NCBI RefSeq assembly: GCF_007858475.1 | Contig: NZ_VIGX01000005.1 | Span: forward strand, 1 to 64,000 | DNA from: Tsukamurella conjunctivitidis | Lineage (GTDB): Bacteria > Actinomycetota > Actinomycetes > Mycobacteriales > Mycobacteriaceae | Direction: 5' to 3' | DNA length: 64,000 nucleotides | Shown here: one piece after another, positions 15,918 through 23,036 of the stretch | Layout: each line of letters opens with the position of its first letter | Numbering within the stretch: the stretch's first letter is position 1 | Notes under the pieces: model-generated | The model's input: the letters and a program-made list of their open reading frames with translations, nothing else | Database searches by the model: none | What the model was told of the DNA's origin: nothing | Translations under genes and position numbers: made by a program

Positions 15918-16940
15918 ATGCCCATCGTCCTTCCGACGGTCCGCCCGACCAGCCGCCGCGACCTCTTCCGCGGGGCCGGCCTGCTCGGCGCCGCAGCCCT
16001 CGCCGCCGCGTGCGGGACGGAGGGGAACGCCCCCGAGTCGGGGCGGCGCACCGTCGAACACGTGCGGGGGAGCACGGTCGTCCCCGACGATCCGCAGCGC
16101 ATCGTCACCGTCGGCTTCAGCGACCAGGACCCCGTGCTCGCGCTCGGCGGGCGCCTCGTCGGCGTCACGGACTGGTACGGGGACTACGAGTACGCGACGT
16201 GGCCGTGGGCGCAGATGGCGCTGGGCGATCAGAAACCCACCGTATTGAACAAGGGGAAGTTCACCGGCACACCCGATTACAAGTACGAGGAGATCGCGGC
16301 GCTGAAGCCCGACCTGATCCTCGGGTTGTACACGAAGATGAGCCCGGACCAGTTCGAGCAACTCTCGCGGATCGCGCCGACGGTGGGCCCGCCGGCCGGG
16401 CACAAGGAGTTCACGGCGCCCTGGGACGTGGCGACCCGGCTCACCGGCGACGCGCTGGGGCGGCGCGACGCCGCCGACCGGGCGATCGCCGCGGTGAACG
16501 AGAAGATCGCGCAGGCCCGCGCCGCACATCCGGAGTTCGCCGGGCGCACGGCCCTCGTCGTGGAGCGGTTCAAGCAGGGATCGAGCTTCGTGCGCTCGCC
16601 GGGCGACCCGCGGTCGCGACTGCTCGCCGCGCTCGGCTTCACGGTGCCGGAGGTCGCGGGCAGCGCGGGCAGCGGTAACGACGGCGTGGATCTCGCGGAC
16701 GAGCGGATGGCCGAGCTCGACCAGGACGTGCTGGTGTGGAACGTGGGGAGCGCGCCCTCGCGGAAGGCGGAGGTCGAGGCCCTGCCGATCTACCGGACGG
16801 TGCCCGCGGTGCAGGCGGGACGGTCGGTGTTCGTCGACGACCCGCTGGTGTCCGGGGCGTGGACCTGGGGAACCGTGCTGAGCATCCCGACGGTGGTGGA
16901 CGCACTCGCGAGTAGCATCGCGCCCGTGATGAAGCGATGA
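15918..16940 (+). CDS. Iron-siderophore ABC transporter substrate-binding lipoprotein
   Basis: This 340-residue FecB/FepB-type protein has an N-terminal SRRDLFRGAG twin-arginine-like segment and a lipobox LAAAC near residue 32. Other family features are PQRIVTVGFSDQDPVLALGG, the WYGDYEYATWPWA insert typical of actinobacterial siderophore receptors, IAALKPDLILGLY and a second-lobe LGFTVPE. It should bind ferric hydroxamate- or catecholate-type siderophores. No ABC permease is adjacent. An AGGAG site lies eight bases before the ATG. The stop overlaps the AlkD-like gene (ATGA), an unexpected operon partner. Confidence 0.9.
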   Translation: MPIVLPTVRPTSRRDLFRGAGLLGAAALAAACGTEGNAPESGRRTVEHVRGSTVVPDDPQRIVTVGFSDQDPVLALGGRLVGVTDWYGDYEYATWPWAQMALGDQKPTVLNKGKFTGTPDYKYEEIAALKPDLILGLYTKMSPDQFEQLSRIAPTVGPPAGHKEFTAPWDVATRLTGDALGRRDAADRAIAAVNEKIAQARAAHPEFAGRTALVVERFKQGSSFVRSPGDPRSRLLAALGFTVPEVAGSAGSGNDGVDLADERMAELDQDVLVWNVGSAPSRKAEVEALPIYRTVPAVQAGRSVFVDDPLVSGAWTWGTVLSIPTVVDALASSIAPVMKR

Positions 16941-17608
16941 CGGACCTCGCCGCGGCGATCCGTGCCGAGTTGCGGGCCGCGGCGGACCCCGAGCGCGCGC
17001 CGAAGATGCAGGCCTACATGAAGTCCGAGATGCCCTTCCTCGGCGTGCCGGCCCCGGCGGCGCGGTCGATCGCGGCGGCCGCGCGGCGTGCTCATCCCCC
17101 TGCGGGCAGGGACGACCTGGTGGCCACCGTCCGCGACCTCTGGGACGGCGCCGAATACCGCGAGGAGCGCTACGCCGCGCAGCACCTGCTGCGGGGCAGG
17201 CTCACCAAGGGGCGGCTCGAGCTGCTGCCGCTGCACGAGCACATCGCCGTCACCGGCGCCTGGTGGGACCACGTCGACGAGACCGCCCGCCACATCGCCG
17301 ATCTCCACGACACGCATCCCGATGAGGCGGCGGCGGTGGTCCGCGCCTGGAGCCGCGGCGAGAACCTCTGGCTGCGCCGCCTCGCGATCATCTCCCAGCT
17401 CGGCCGGAAAGACCGGCTCGACACCGAGCTCCTGACGGAGGTGATCGAGCCGGCCCTTCCCGAATCGGAGTTCTTCCTGCGCAAGGCCATCGGCTGGGCG
17501 CTGCGCGAGCACGGCAAGACCGATCCGGACTGGGTCCGCGCCTACGTCGCGGCGCACGAGACCGAACTCAGCGGGCTCTCCCGGCGCGAGGCGCTCAAGC
17601 ACCTGTGA
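16937..17608 (+). CDS. DNA alkylation repair protein (AlkD-like HEAT repeat)
   Basis: The 223-residue product matches the AlkD/AlkC-type family of HEAT-like glycosylases that remove alkylated bases. Visible features are MKSEMPFLGVPAP near residue 30, WDGAEYREERYAAQHLL, the WWDHVDETARHI segment, and the core SRGENLWLRRLAIISQL with LRKAIGWALREHGKTDPDWV. These Trp and Asp residues line the DNA-facing groove in AlkD. It is translationally coupled to the upstream iron-binding lipoprotein (ATGA), so it may also respond to iron. Its 3' end overlaps the convergent MFS gene by 14 bases. Confidence 0.88.
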   Translation: MTDLAAAIRAELRAAADPERAPKMQAYMKSEMPFLGVPAPAARSIAAAARRAHPPAGRDDLVATVRDLWDGAEYREERYAAQHLLRGRLTKGRLELLPLHEHIAVTGAWWDHVDETARHIADLHDTHPDEAAAVVRAWSRGENLWLRRLAIISQLGRKDRLDTELLTEVIEPALPESEFFLRKAIGWALREHGKTDPDWVRAYVAAHETELSGLSRREALKHL

Positions 17609-18788
17609 GGCACTCCCGTGGGCGCTCGTCGACGGTGCGGCGCGCGGCGCGGGCCGACGCGGAGTCGGCGATCGCGAGCCCGGCCGCGACCACGGCCAGC
17701 GCGGCGCCGGCGAGGGGCAGCGCACGGTAGGAGGCGCCCAGGTCGAGTAGCGTCCCGCCGAGCCACGGCCCGACGGCTATTCCCGCGTTGAAGGCCGCCA
17801 CCGTGAACGCCGGCGCGAGCGTCGGCGCACCCGGTGCGAGGGCGAAGACCCGCGAGTTCAGCGCCGGATTGGTGACGAATCCCGCCGCGCCGAGCAGTGT
17901 CGCTGACAGCGCGGCGAGCGCCGGATGGGTGAGCGTCGCCGCGAGGGCCGCCGAGGCGAGGGCGAGTGCCACGGTGCCGCCGACGAGGACGGACTCGGGT
18001 CGGCGGTCCGCGAGACGACCTCCGGCCGCGATCCCCGCGACCGCGCCCACCCCGTAGAGGGCCAGCACGATCGGGACCGTTGCCGGAGCGGCGTGCGCGG
18101 TCTCGAGCAGCATCGCCCCGAGATAGCCGAAGGAGATCAGCAGCGCGGCGATCGAGAACGCGGTGATCGCGTACGACAGCCATAGTCGACCGGTGCGCAG
18201 CGCCCGGATCTCCTCCCGGGGAAGCGCGGTTGCCGAGGGCGCGACCTCCGCGGGCACCGTCGCCGCGATCGCGATCCCCGCCACGGCCGTCGCGATCGCC
18301 ACCGCGACGAAGGTCGCGCGCCAGCCCGCGTGCTGGCCGAGCAGGGTCCCCAGCGGGAGTCCGATCACGGTCGCCAGAGTGAGCCCGCCGGCGACGACGC
18401 TCATCGCCCGTCCGCGCCGGTCCGCCGGAACCAGCGCGATCGCCGTCGTCGCGGCGACCGACCAGAAGCCCGCGTACACGAAGGCCCCGACGAAGCGGGT
18501 CGCGAGCAGGACCGCGAAGGAATCCGTGGCCGCCGCGAGCAGGTGCGTGAGGGCGAAGACGGCGGTGAAGACCAGGAGCGCACGGCGTTTCGGCCAGCGC
18601 AGCGTGGCGAGGGCCAACACGGGCGCGCCCACCATCATCCCCAGGGCGAAGCCCGAGATCAGCAGGCCGGCCTGGGGTACGGAGACGTGCAGGTCTGCGG
18701 AGAGCTCGGGGATCAGGCCCGCGAGCATGAGCTCCGAGGTGCCCTGGGCGAAGATCCCGAACCCGAGGACGACGATCGCGAGCGGCAT
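17595..18788 (-). CDS. MFS transporter, drug-efflux type (Cmx/CmlR-like)
   Basis: This 397-residue protein has twelve hydrophobic segments. Helix 1 reads AIVVLGFGIFAQGTSELMLAGL and is followed by LIPELSADLHVSVPQAG, the start of the DHA1 drug-efflux family. RFVGAFVYAGFWSVA and the DRRGRAMSVVAGG loop (motif A-like) also fit chloramphenicol and arabinose-type exporters. The ATG at 18788 overlaps the SDR stop by one base, so the two form an operon. The pair probably belongs to the divergent TetR regulator, implying induction by an unknown small molecule. Confidence 0.85.
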   Translation of the reverse strand: MPLAIVVLGFGIFAQGTSELMLAGLIPELSADLHVSVPQAGLLISGFALGMMVGAPVLALATLRWPKRRALLVFTAVFALTHLLAAATDSFAVLLATRFVGAFVYAGFWSVAATTAIALVPADRRGRAMSVVAGGLTLATVIGLPLGTLLGQHAGWRATFVAVAIATAVAGIAIAATVPAEVAPSATALPREEIRALRTGRLWLSYAITAFSIAALLISFGYLGAMLLETAHAAPATVPIVLALYGVGAVAGIAAGGRLADRRPESVLVGGTVALALASAALAATLTHPALAALSATLLGAAGFVTNPALNSRVFALAPGAPTLAPAFTVAAFNAGIAVGPWLGGTLLDLGASYRALPLAGAALAVVAAGLAIADSASARAARRTVDERPRECLTGA

Positions 18789-19543
18789 CACAGCAGCGAC
18801 CCGCCGCTCGCGTCGATCCACTGCCCCGTGACCCACCCGGCGGCCTCTGAGACGAGGAAGCCGACCACGCCCGCGACGTCGGCGGGCTGTCCGATCCGCC
18901 CGAGCGGGGAGTCCGCGGCCATCGCGGCGCGACCCTCCTCGGTCGCGAGCCGGGCCGCGTTCATCTCGGTGGCGGTCCCGCCCGGGCCGACCGCGTTGAC
19001 GGTGATCCCGCGCGGCGCGAGCTCCTTGGCCAGGGCGAAGGTCAGCGCGTCGATCGCGGCCTTGGACATCGAATAGGGGAGCAGCGCCGGATTGTAGGAG
19101 CCGTGGGTGAACCTCGTGGAGACGTTGACCACCCGCCCGCCGTCCGCGAGCCGGGACAGGCCGTGCTGGAGCACGAAGAACGGGGCGCGGGTGTTGACCG
19201 CCAGCACCCGGTCGTAAGTCTCGGGAGTGACATCCGCGAACGGTGTCCTCCCGCCGAGGATCCCGGCGTTGTTGACGACGATGTCCGCGCGCGGGGCGTG
19301 CCGGTCGTACTCCTGCCAGAGCGCCGCGGCGGCGCCGTCGGCGGCGAGGTCCGTACCGATCGCGAACGCCCTGCCGCCGTGCTCCGAGATTGCGCGCACC
19401 GTCGCCTCCGCCGCGCTCTCGTCTGCGCCGTAGTGGACCGCGACGGTCGCCCCGCGACGCGCCAGATCGTCTGCGATGGCGCGCCCGATGCCGCGGCTCG
19501 CGCCCGTGACCAGTGCGTACTTGCCCGTCAAGTCATCGTGCAC
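18788..19543 (-). CDS. Short-chain dehydrogenase/reductase
   Basis: This 251-residue SDR has the Rossmann glycine motif TGASRGIGRA near residue 14, NNAG near residue 90, a catalytic Ser in NVST, the YSMSK pair near residue 155 and the GPGGTATEMN segment after it. It is of the 3-oxoacyl-ACP reductase-like classical group and probably uses NADPH, since an Ala/His/Tyr stretch rather than an acidic residue follows strand 2. The GTG start at 19543 is six bases after a GAGGAGG site. Its substrate is unknown; the operon with an efflux pump under a TetR regulator suggests detoxification. Confidence 0.88.
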   Translation of the reverse strand: MHDDLTGKYALVTGASRGIGRAIADDLARRGATVAVHYGADESAAEATVRAISEHGGRAFAIGTDLAADGAAAALWQEYDRHAPRADIVVNNAGILGGRTPFADVTPETYDRVLAVNTRAPFFVLQHGLSRLADGGRVVNVSTRFTHGSYNPALLPYSMSKAAIDALTFALAKELAPRGITVNAVGPGGTATEMNAARLATEEGRAAMAADSPLGRIGQPADVAGVVGFLVSEAAGWVTGQWIDASGGSLL

Positions 19544-19561
19544 AGTGGACCTCCTCAATTA

Positions 19562-19577
19562 CGTAGTGAACGCTACG
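19562..19577. promoter_or_regulatory. TetR operator half of the SDR/TetR intergenic region (site 1)
   Basis: CGTAG-TGAACG-CTACG is an inverted repeat. A near copy (CGTAGTGATCGCTATAG) lies 35 bases to the right. Both are likely operators for the adjacent TetR regulator. Confidence 0.6.
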
Positions 19578-19589
19578 GAAAACCGTAGC
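19572..19589. repeat. Inverted repeat linking the two operator copies
   Basis: GCTACGG-AAAA-CCGTAGC is a perfect 7-4-7 inverted repeat that partly overlaps site 1. It places four GTAG/CTAC half-sites in a 52-bp region. Confidence 0.5.
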
Positions 19590-19596
19590 AGCAATT

Positions 19597-19613
19597 CGTA
19601 GTGATCGCTATAG
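19597..19613. promoter_or_regulatory. TetR operator site 2 overlapping the tetR -10
   Basis: CGTAGTGATCGCTATAG repeats the pattern of site 1 with small changes. It overlaps the TAGAAT hexamer at 19611-19616, which is six bases before the tetR GTG, so autorepression is plausible. Confidence 0.55.
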
Positions 19614-19622
19614 AATGAGGTC

Positions 19623-20222
19623 GTGGCGACGACGACCCGTGGCAGGCCCCGCTCCTTCGATCGGGAGGCGGCCCTCGATGCCGCGGCACGGATCTTCTGG
19701 GAGAAGGGCTTCGAGGCGACGTCCATTCGTGACCTCACTGAGCGACTCGGGGTCGAGGCGCCCAGCCTCTACCGCGCCTTCGGTGACAAGCGGACGCTCT
19801 TCGAGGAGGCCGTGGCCGTCTACGACCGCACCTACGGCGGCTTCATCGATCGCGCCTTCGCGGAGGAGGTCACGTCGCGCGCCGTCGCGCTCCGGCTGCT
19901 GGCGGAGGGGCCGCAACGGTACACCCGCGACGGGCTGCCGCGCGGCTGCCTCGTGGTGAGCGGCGACGCCGGAACGGACGACGCCGAGGTCGCGGGTCAC
20001 ATGATCGCGATGCGCGGCGCCAACGTCGGGAGGTTGGCCGATCTCATCGCGCGCGACGTGGAGTCGGGCGTGCTTCCCGAGTCGGTCGACCCGCTCGCGC
20101 TGGCCCGCTTCACCTTCGCCGTCCTGAACGGCCTCGCCGAGGCGGCCAGGGAGGGGGTGCCGGTCGGCGAGTTGGAGGCGGTGGCGGCCGTCGCCGCGGC
20201 CGCCTGGCCGGTCAGCTCCTGA
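19623..20222 (+). CDS. TetR-family transcriptional regulator
   Basis: The 199-residue regulator begins RGRPRSFDREAALDAAARIFWEKGFEATSIRDL, followed by the recognition helix region LGVEAPSLYRAFGDKRTLFEEAV, a classical TetR HTH. The C-terminal helical ligand domain resembles the AcrR/YcdC-type group, with GLPRGCLVV near residue 108. It is divergent from the SDR-MFS pair, and matching inverted repeats fill the intergenic region, so it probably represses both transcripts until it binds a ligand. The GTG start is leaderless. Its last 11 bases overlap the convergent MntR-like gene. Confidence 0.9.
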   Translation: MATTTRGRPRSFDREAALDAAARIFWEKGFEATSIRDLTERLGVEAPSLYRAFGDKRTLFEEAVAVYDRTYGGFIDRAFAEEVTSRAVALRLLAEGPQRYTRDGLPRGCLVVSGDAGTDDAEVAGHMIAMRGANVGRLADLIARDVESGVLPESVDPLALARFTFAVLNGLAEAAREGVPVGELEAVAAVAAAAWPVSS

Positions 20223-20910
20223 CCCAGATGGCCTGCGCCGCCACGTCTCCCAGATCCAGCGGAGCGCCGTCGTCGACGGTGACCGCGATGGTCCCGAGGA
20301 ACTTGCGCAGTTCCACCACCGCGATCCGCGCGTCGGGAGCGATGCCGACCTCCTGGAAGTAGCGCAGCATCTCGGGGTCGGAGTCGGAGATCCGGGCGAC
20401 GGTGCCGGTCTGGCCGGCGGCGAGCTCGGAGAGGAGGCAGGCGTCGGGCGTGGGGACGGTGCCGTCGGGCTGCGGGATCGGATCGCCGTGGGGGTCGCGA
20501 TCGGGGTAGCCGAGGCGCTCGTCGAGGCGGGCCAGGAAGCGTTCGGAGACGGCGTGCTCGAGCACCTCCGCCTCGTCGTGCACCTCGTCCCAGCCGTATC
20601 CGAGCTCCGAGACGAGGAAGGTCTCGAGGAGCCGGTGCCGGCGCACCATCGCGGTGGCGGCGGTGCGGCCGTCATCGGTGAGCGTGACCGCGCCGTACTT
20701 CTCGTGGTCGACCAGCCCCTGGTCGGCGAGCTTGCGGATGGCCTCGGACGCGGTCGAGGCGGAGACACCGAGCGCATCGGCGAGCGACTTGGTGGTGACC
20801 TTCACGTCGGACCACTCCTGGGCGGTCCAGATCTGCTTGAGGTAGTCCTGCGTGACCGCGGACAGGTCGCCGACGGGGCGCGGCGAATCGGGCAGGGGAG
20901 GCTTGGGCAC
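20212..20910 (-). CDS. DtxR-family metal-dependent regulator (SirR/MntR-like)
   Basis: The 232-residue protein has an N-terminal HTH (TQDYLKQIWTAQEW, then LADALGVSASTASEAIRKLADQGLV), a metal-binding dimerisation domain (RHRLLETFLVSELGYGWDEVHDEAEVLEH, with the His/Glu ligands of the family) and a C-terminal FeoA/SH3-like domain (LLSELAAGQTGTVARI). The orthologue at this position in mycobacteria is SirR (Rv2788). Such proteins repress metal uptake, often manganese, when the metal is bound. It is divergent from ribF with only 34 bp between starts. GTG 20910 is leaderless, six bases from a TATGGT hexamer. Confidence 0.88.
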   Translation of the reverse strand: MPKPPLPDSPRPVGDLSAVTQDYLKQIWTAQEWSDVKVTTKSLADALGVSASTASEAIRKLADQGLVDHEKYGAVTLTDDGRTAATAMVRRHRLLETFLVSELGYGWDEVHDEAEVLEHAVSERFLARLDERLGYPDRDPHGDPIPQPDGTVPTPDACLLSELAAGQTGTVARISDSDPEMLRYFQEVGIAPDARIAVVELRKFLGTIAVTVDDGAPLDLGDVAAQAIWVRS

Positions 20911-20916
20911 GCACCC

Positions 20917-20922
20917 ACCATA
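20917..20922 (-). promoter_or_regulatory. -10 element for the leaderless MntR-like gene
   Basis: TATGGT on the minus strand is six bases before the GTG at 20910. It lies within 11 bp of the opposing ribF -10. Confidence 0.5.
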
Positions 20923-20932
20923 GGCCGTCCGA

Positions 20933-20938
20933 TAGGGT
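20933..20938 (+). promoter_or_regulatory. -10 element for leaderless ribF
   Basis: TAGGGT is six bases before the GTG at 20945. This selects that GTG over the one at 20941. Confidence 0.5.
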
Positions 20939-20944
20939 GAGTGC

Positions 20945-21907
20945 GTGCTTCGCTGGCGAGGGCTCGATGACGTTCCCGCGGACTGGGGACGCTGTGTTGT
21001 GACGATCGGCGTGTTCGACGGTGTACACCGCGGACACGCCCAGTTGATCGCACGAGCGACCGCGGAGGCCCACGAACGTGGCCTCCCCGCGGTCCTCATG
21101 ACGTTCGACCCGCATCCGGCGGAGGTGGTGCGGCCCGGATCGCATCCGCCGCAGCTCACGACGTTGACGCGGCGGGCGGAGCTCGCCGAGGAGCTGGGCA
21201 TCGACGTCTTCTGCGTCATGCCCTTCACCGCCACGGTCATGGCGCAGCCGGCCGAGGACTTCGTGCACTCCGTGTTGGTCGAGCGGTTGCATGCCGCCGC
21301 CGTCGTGGTGGGCGACAACTTCACCTTCGGCTACCGCGCACTCGGCAACGTCGAGATGCTCGGACGGCTCGGCCACAAGTTCGGGTTCTCCGTGGACGCG
21401 GTGCCGCTCCTCACGGAGCATTCGGTGACCTACTCCTCGACGTACATCCGCTCCTGCGTCGACGCGGGCGACGTCAAGGCCGCCGCCGAGGCGCTCGGGC
21501 GTCCGCACCGCGTCGAGGGCGTCGTCGTGCGCGGCGACGGGCGCGGCCGCGAGCTCGGTTTCCCGACGGCGAACGTGGCCCCGCCGATGTTCGCGGCGAT
21601 TCCGGCCGACGGCGTCTACGCGGCCTGGTTCACCGTCCTCGGGCCCGGCCCGGTGGTCGGGCAGGTCACCCCGGGTGAGCGGTATCCCGCCGCGGTCTCC
21701 GTCGGCAGCAACCCGACCTTCTCGGGGCGCACCCGCACCGTCGAGGCCTTCGTGCTCGATACCTCCGCCGATCTCTACGGCCAGCACGTCGCCGTGGACT
21801 TCGTGGACCGCGTACGGGGAATGGAGCGCTTCGAGTCGGTGGAGGCGCTGCTCGACGCCATGGGCGGCGACGTGGACAAGACCCGCGCGATTCTGGGAAT
21901 CTCCTGA
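20945..21907 (+). CDS. ribF: Bifunctional riboflavin kinase / FAD synthetase
   Basis: This 320-residue enzyme phosphorylates riboflavin to FMN and adenylates FMN to FAD. The N-terminal nucleotidyltransferase half has TIGVFDGVHRGHAQLI near residue 20, TFDPHPAEV near residue 58, VVGDNFTFGYRALGN and SSTYIRS. The C-terminal kinase half has GRGRELGFPTANV near residue 200, ADGVYAAW and the NPTF segment. The length is typical. It lies 89 bases upstream of rpsO, a linkage conserved in actinobacteria. Confidence 0.95.
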   Translation: MLRWRGLDDVPADWGRCVVTIGVFDGVHRGHAQLIARATAEAHERGLPAVLMTFDPHPAEVVRPGSHPPQLTTLTRRAELAEELGIDVFCVMPFTATVMAQPAEDFVHSVLVERLHAAAVVVGDNFTFGYRALGNVEMLGRLGHKFGFSVDAVPLLTEHSVTYSSTYIRSCVDAGDVKAAAEALGRPHRVEGVVVRGDGRGRELGFPTANVAPPMFAAIPADGVYAAWFTVLGPGPVVGQVTPGERYPAAVSVGSNPTFSGRTRTVEAFVLDTSADLYGQHVAVDFVDRVRGMERFESVEALLDAMGGDVDKTRAILGIS

Positions 21908-21996
21908 CTCCTGGTATCGTGGCTACTCGTGCCTGCTGCAGTTCGCGGTGGCGGCACGGATCCATGTCGACGCGATACTGAAACAAGGAGCAATCC

Positions 21997-22266
21997 ATGT
22001 CGCTCACCACTGAGCAGAAGAAGTCGATCCTGGCCGAGTACGGCCTGCACGAGACCGACACCGGTTCCCCCGAGGCGCAGGTCGCGATGCTGACCAAGCG
22101 CATCACCGATCTCACCGAGCACCTCAAGCAGCACAAGCACGATCACCACAGCCGCCGCGGCCTGCTGCTGCTGGTCGGCCGTCGTCGCCGCCTGCTGAAG
22201 TACGTCGCCTCGGTCGACATCAACCGCTACCGTTCGCTCATCGAGCGCCTCGGCCTGCGTCGCTGA
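21997..22266 (+). CDS. rpsO: 30S ribosomal protein S15
   Basis: S15 binds the central domain of 16S rRNA early in 30S assembly. The 89-residue protein is full length and highly conserved: [27 protein letters not shown], then [22 protein letters not shown] and the end [14 protein letters not shown] clear AAGGAG site lies seven bases before the ATG. A strong hairpin follows the stop. Confidence 0.98.
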   Translation: MSLTTEQKKSILAEYGLHETDTGSPEAQVAMLTKRITDLTEHLKQHKHDHHSRRGLLLLVGRRRRLLKYVASVDINRYRSLIERLGLRR

Positions 22267-22278
22267 GAGTCTTCTCCG

Positions 22279-22314
22279 AACGGCCCGTTCCCGGACTTCC
22301 GGGGGCGGGCCGTT
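22279..22314 (+). terminator. rpsO terminator hairpin
   Basis: AACGGCCCG (22279-22287) pairs perfectly with CGGGCCGTT (22306-22314). An inner CCCGG/CCGGG stem closes over ACTT. It starts 12 bases after the rpsO stop and ends in a T-containing stretch. Confidence 0.8.
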
Positions 22315-22465
22315 CTGCGTTTCCGGGGCGCGGCGGCGCGCGGCGACGGACGCAGAGTAACGCTGCCGAACCGTGGGCGATATTCACACTGACCGCATCG
22401 GCATCGCCGCCGGTGCACCGGTCCAGTCCTCGGCCGCGGAACACCGACCTACGAAACGAGTGATC

Positions 22466-22945
22466 ATGAACCGTCGCACGCCCGTCGTCACCGCAACCCT
22501 CGCCGTCACGGGAGCCCTCGCCGCGAGCCTCACCTTCGGCGCCGGGGCCGCCCAGGCCGCACCCCTCGCAGTCCAGCAGATCCCCGCCGTCGGCACCGGC
22601 ATCAGCGGACTGGTGGTACCCGTGAAGGTCGAATCGCGCGTCGTCGCGCAGAGCACCGCCGACCCCATGAGCGTGCGCTTCTCGGCGCCGAACGGGCCGT
22701 CGCAGTGCGCGACCACCTTCAACAAGGCGCTCGTCCGCATCGACTGGCGCAATCCGGCGACCGGCCGGTTCGGCACCGTCACCATCAAGCCCTGCCCGGT
22801 CGGATACAACCCGGGCTTCGGCACCGACGCCTCCGTGGTCACCGGTCCCGGCCGGATCACGTTCACGCAGGTGATCACCGGCAGCCCCGAGAGCGCGACG
22901 GCCGGCCTTCCGGCGACCCCGGGCAGCGGCACCGTGCTGCGCTGA
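22466..22945 (+). CDS. Secreted protein of unknown function
   Basis: The 159-residue product has a clear signal peptide: MNRR, a hydrophobic Ala/Leu/Thr core and an AQAAP cleavage site near residue 31. The mature part has two Cys residues (SQCATT and IKPCPVG) that could form a disulfide and is rich in small and beta-prone residues, so a compact beta fold is likely. It matches no family I recognise. It occupies the interval between rpsO and pnp where mycobacteria carry lppU, but I cannot show homology. The ATG at 22466 fits the signal peptide. Confidence 0.7.
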   Translation: MNRRTPVVTATLAVTGALAASLTFGAGAAQAAPLAVQQIPAVGTGISGLVVPVKVESRVVAQSTADPMSVRFSAPNGPSQCATTFNKALVRIDWRNPATGRFGTVTIKPCPVGYNPGFGTDASVVTGPGRITFTQVITGSPESATAGLPATPGSGTVLR

Positions 22946-23036
22946 TCGCCGCATTCACTGCGGGTTCACATCGACGGGGCGCGGGCGACACCTCGCTGTG
23001 AGGGGTGCGTCACGTCGCTTCGGTAGACGAGTACCC

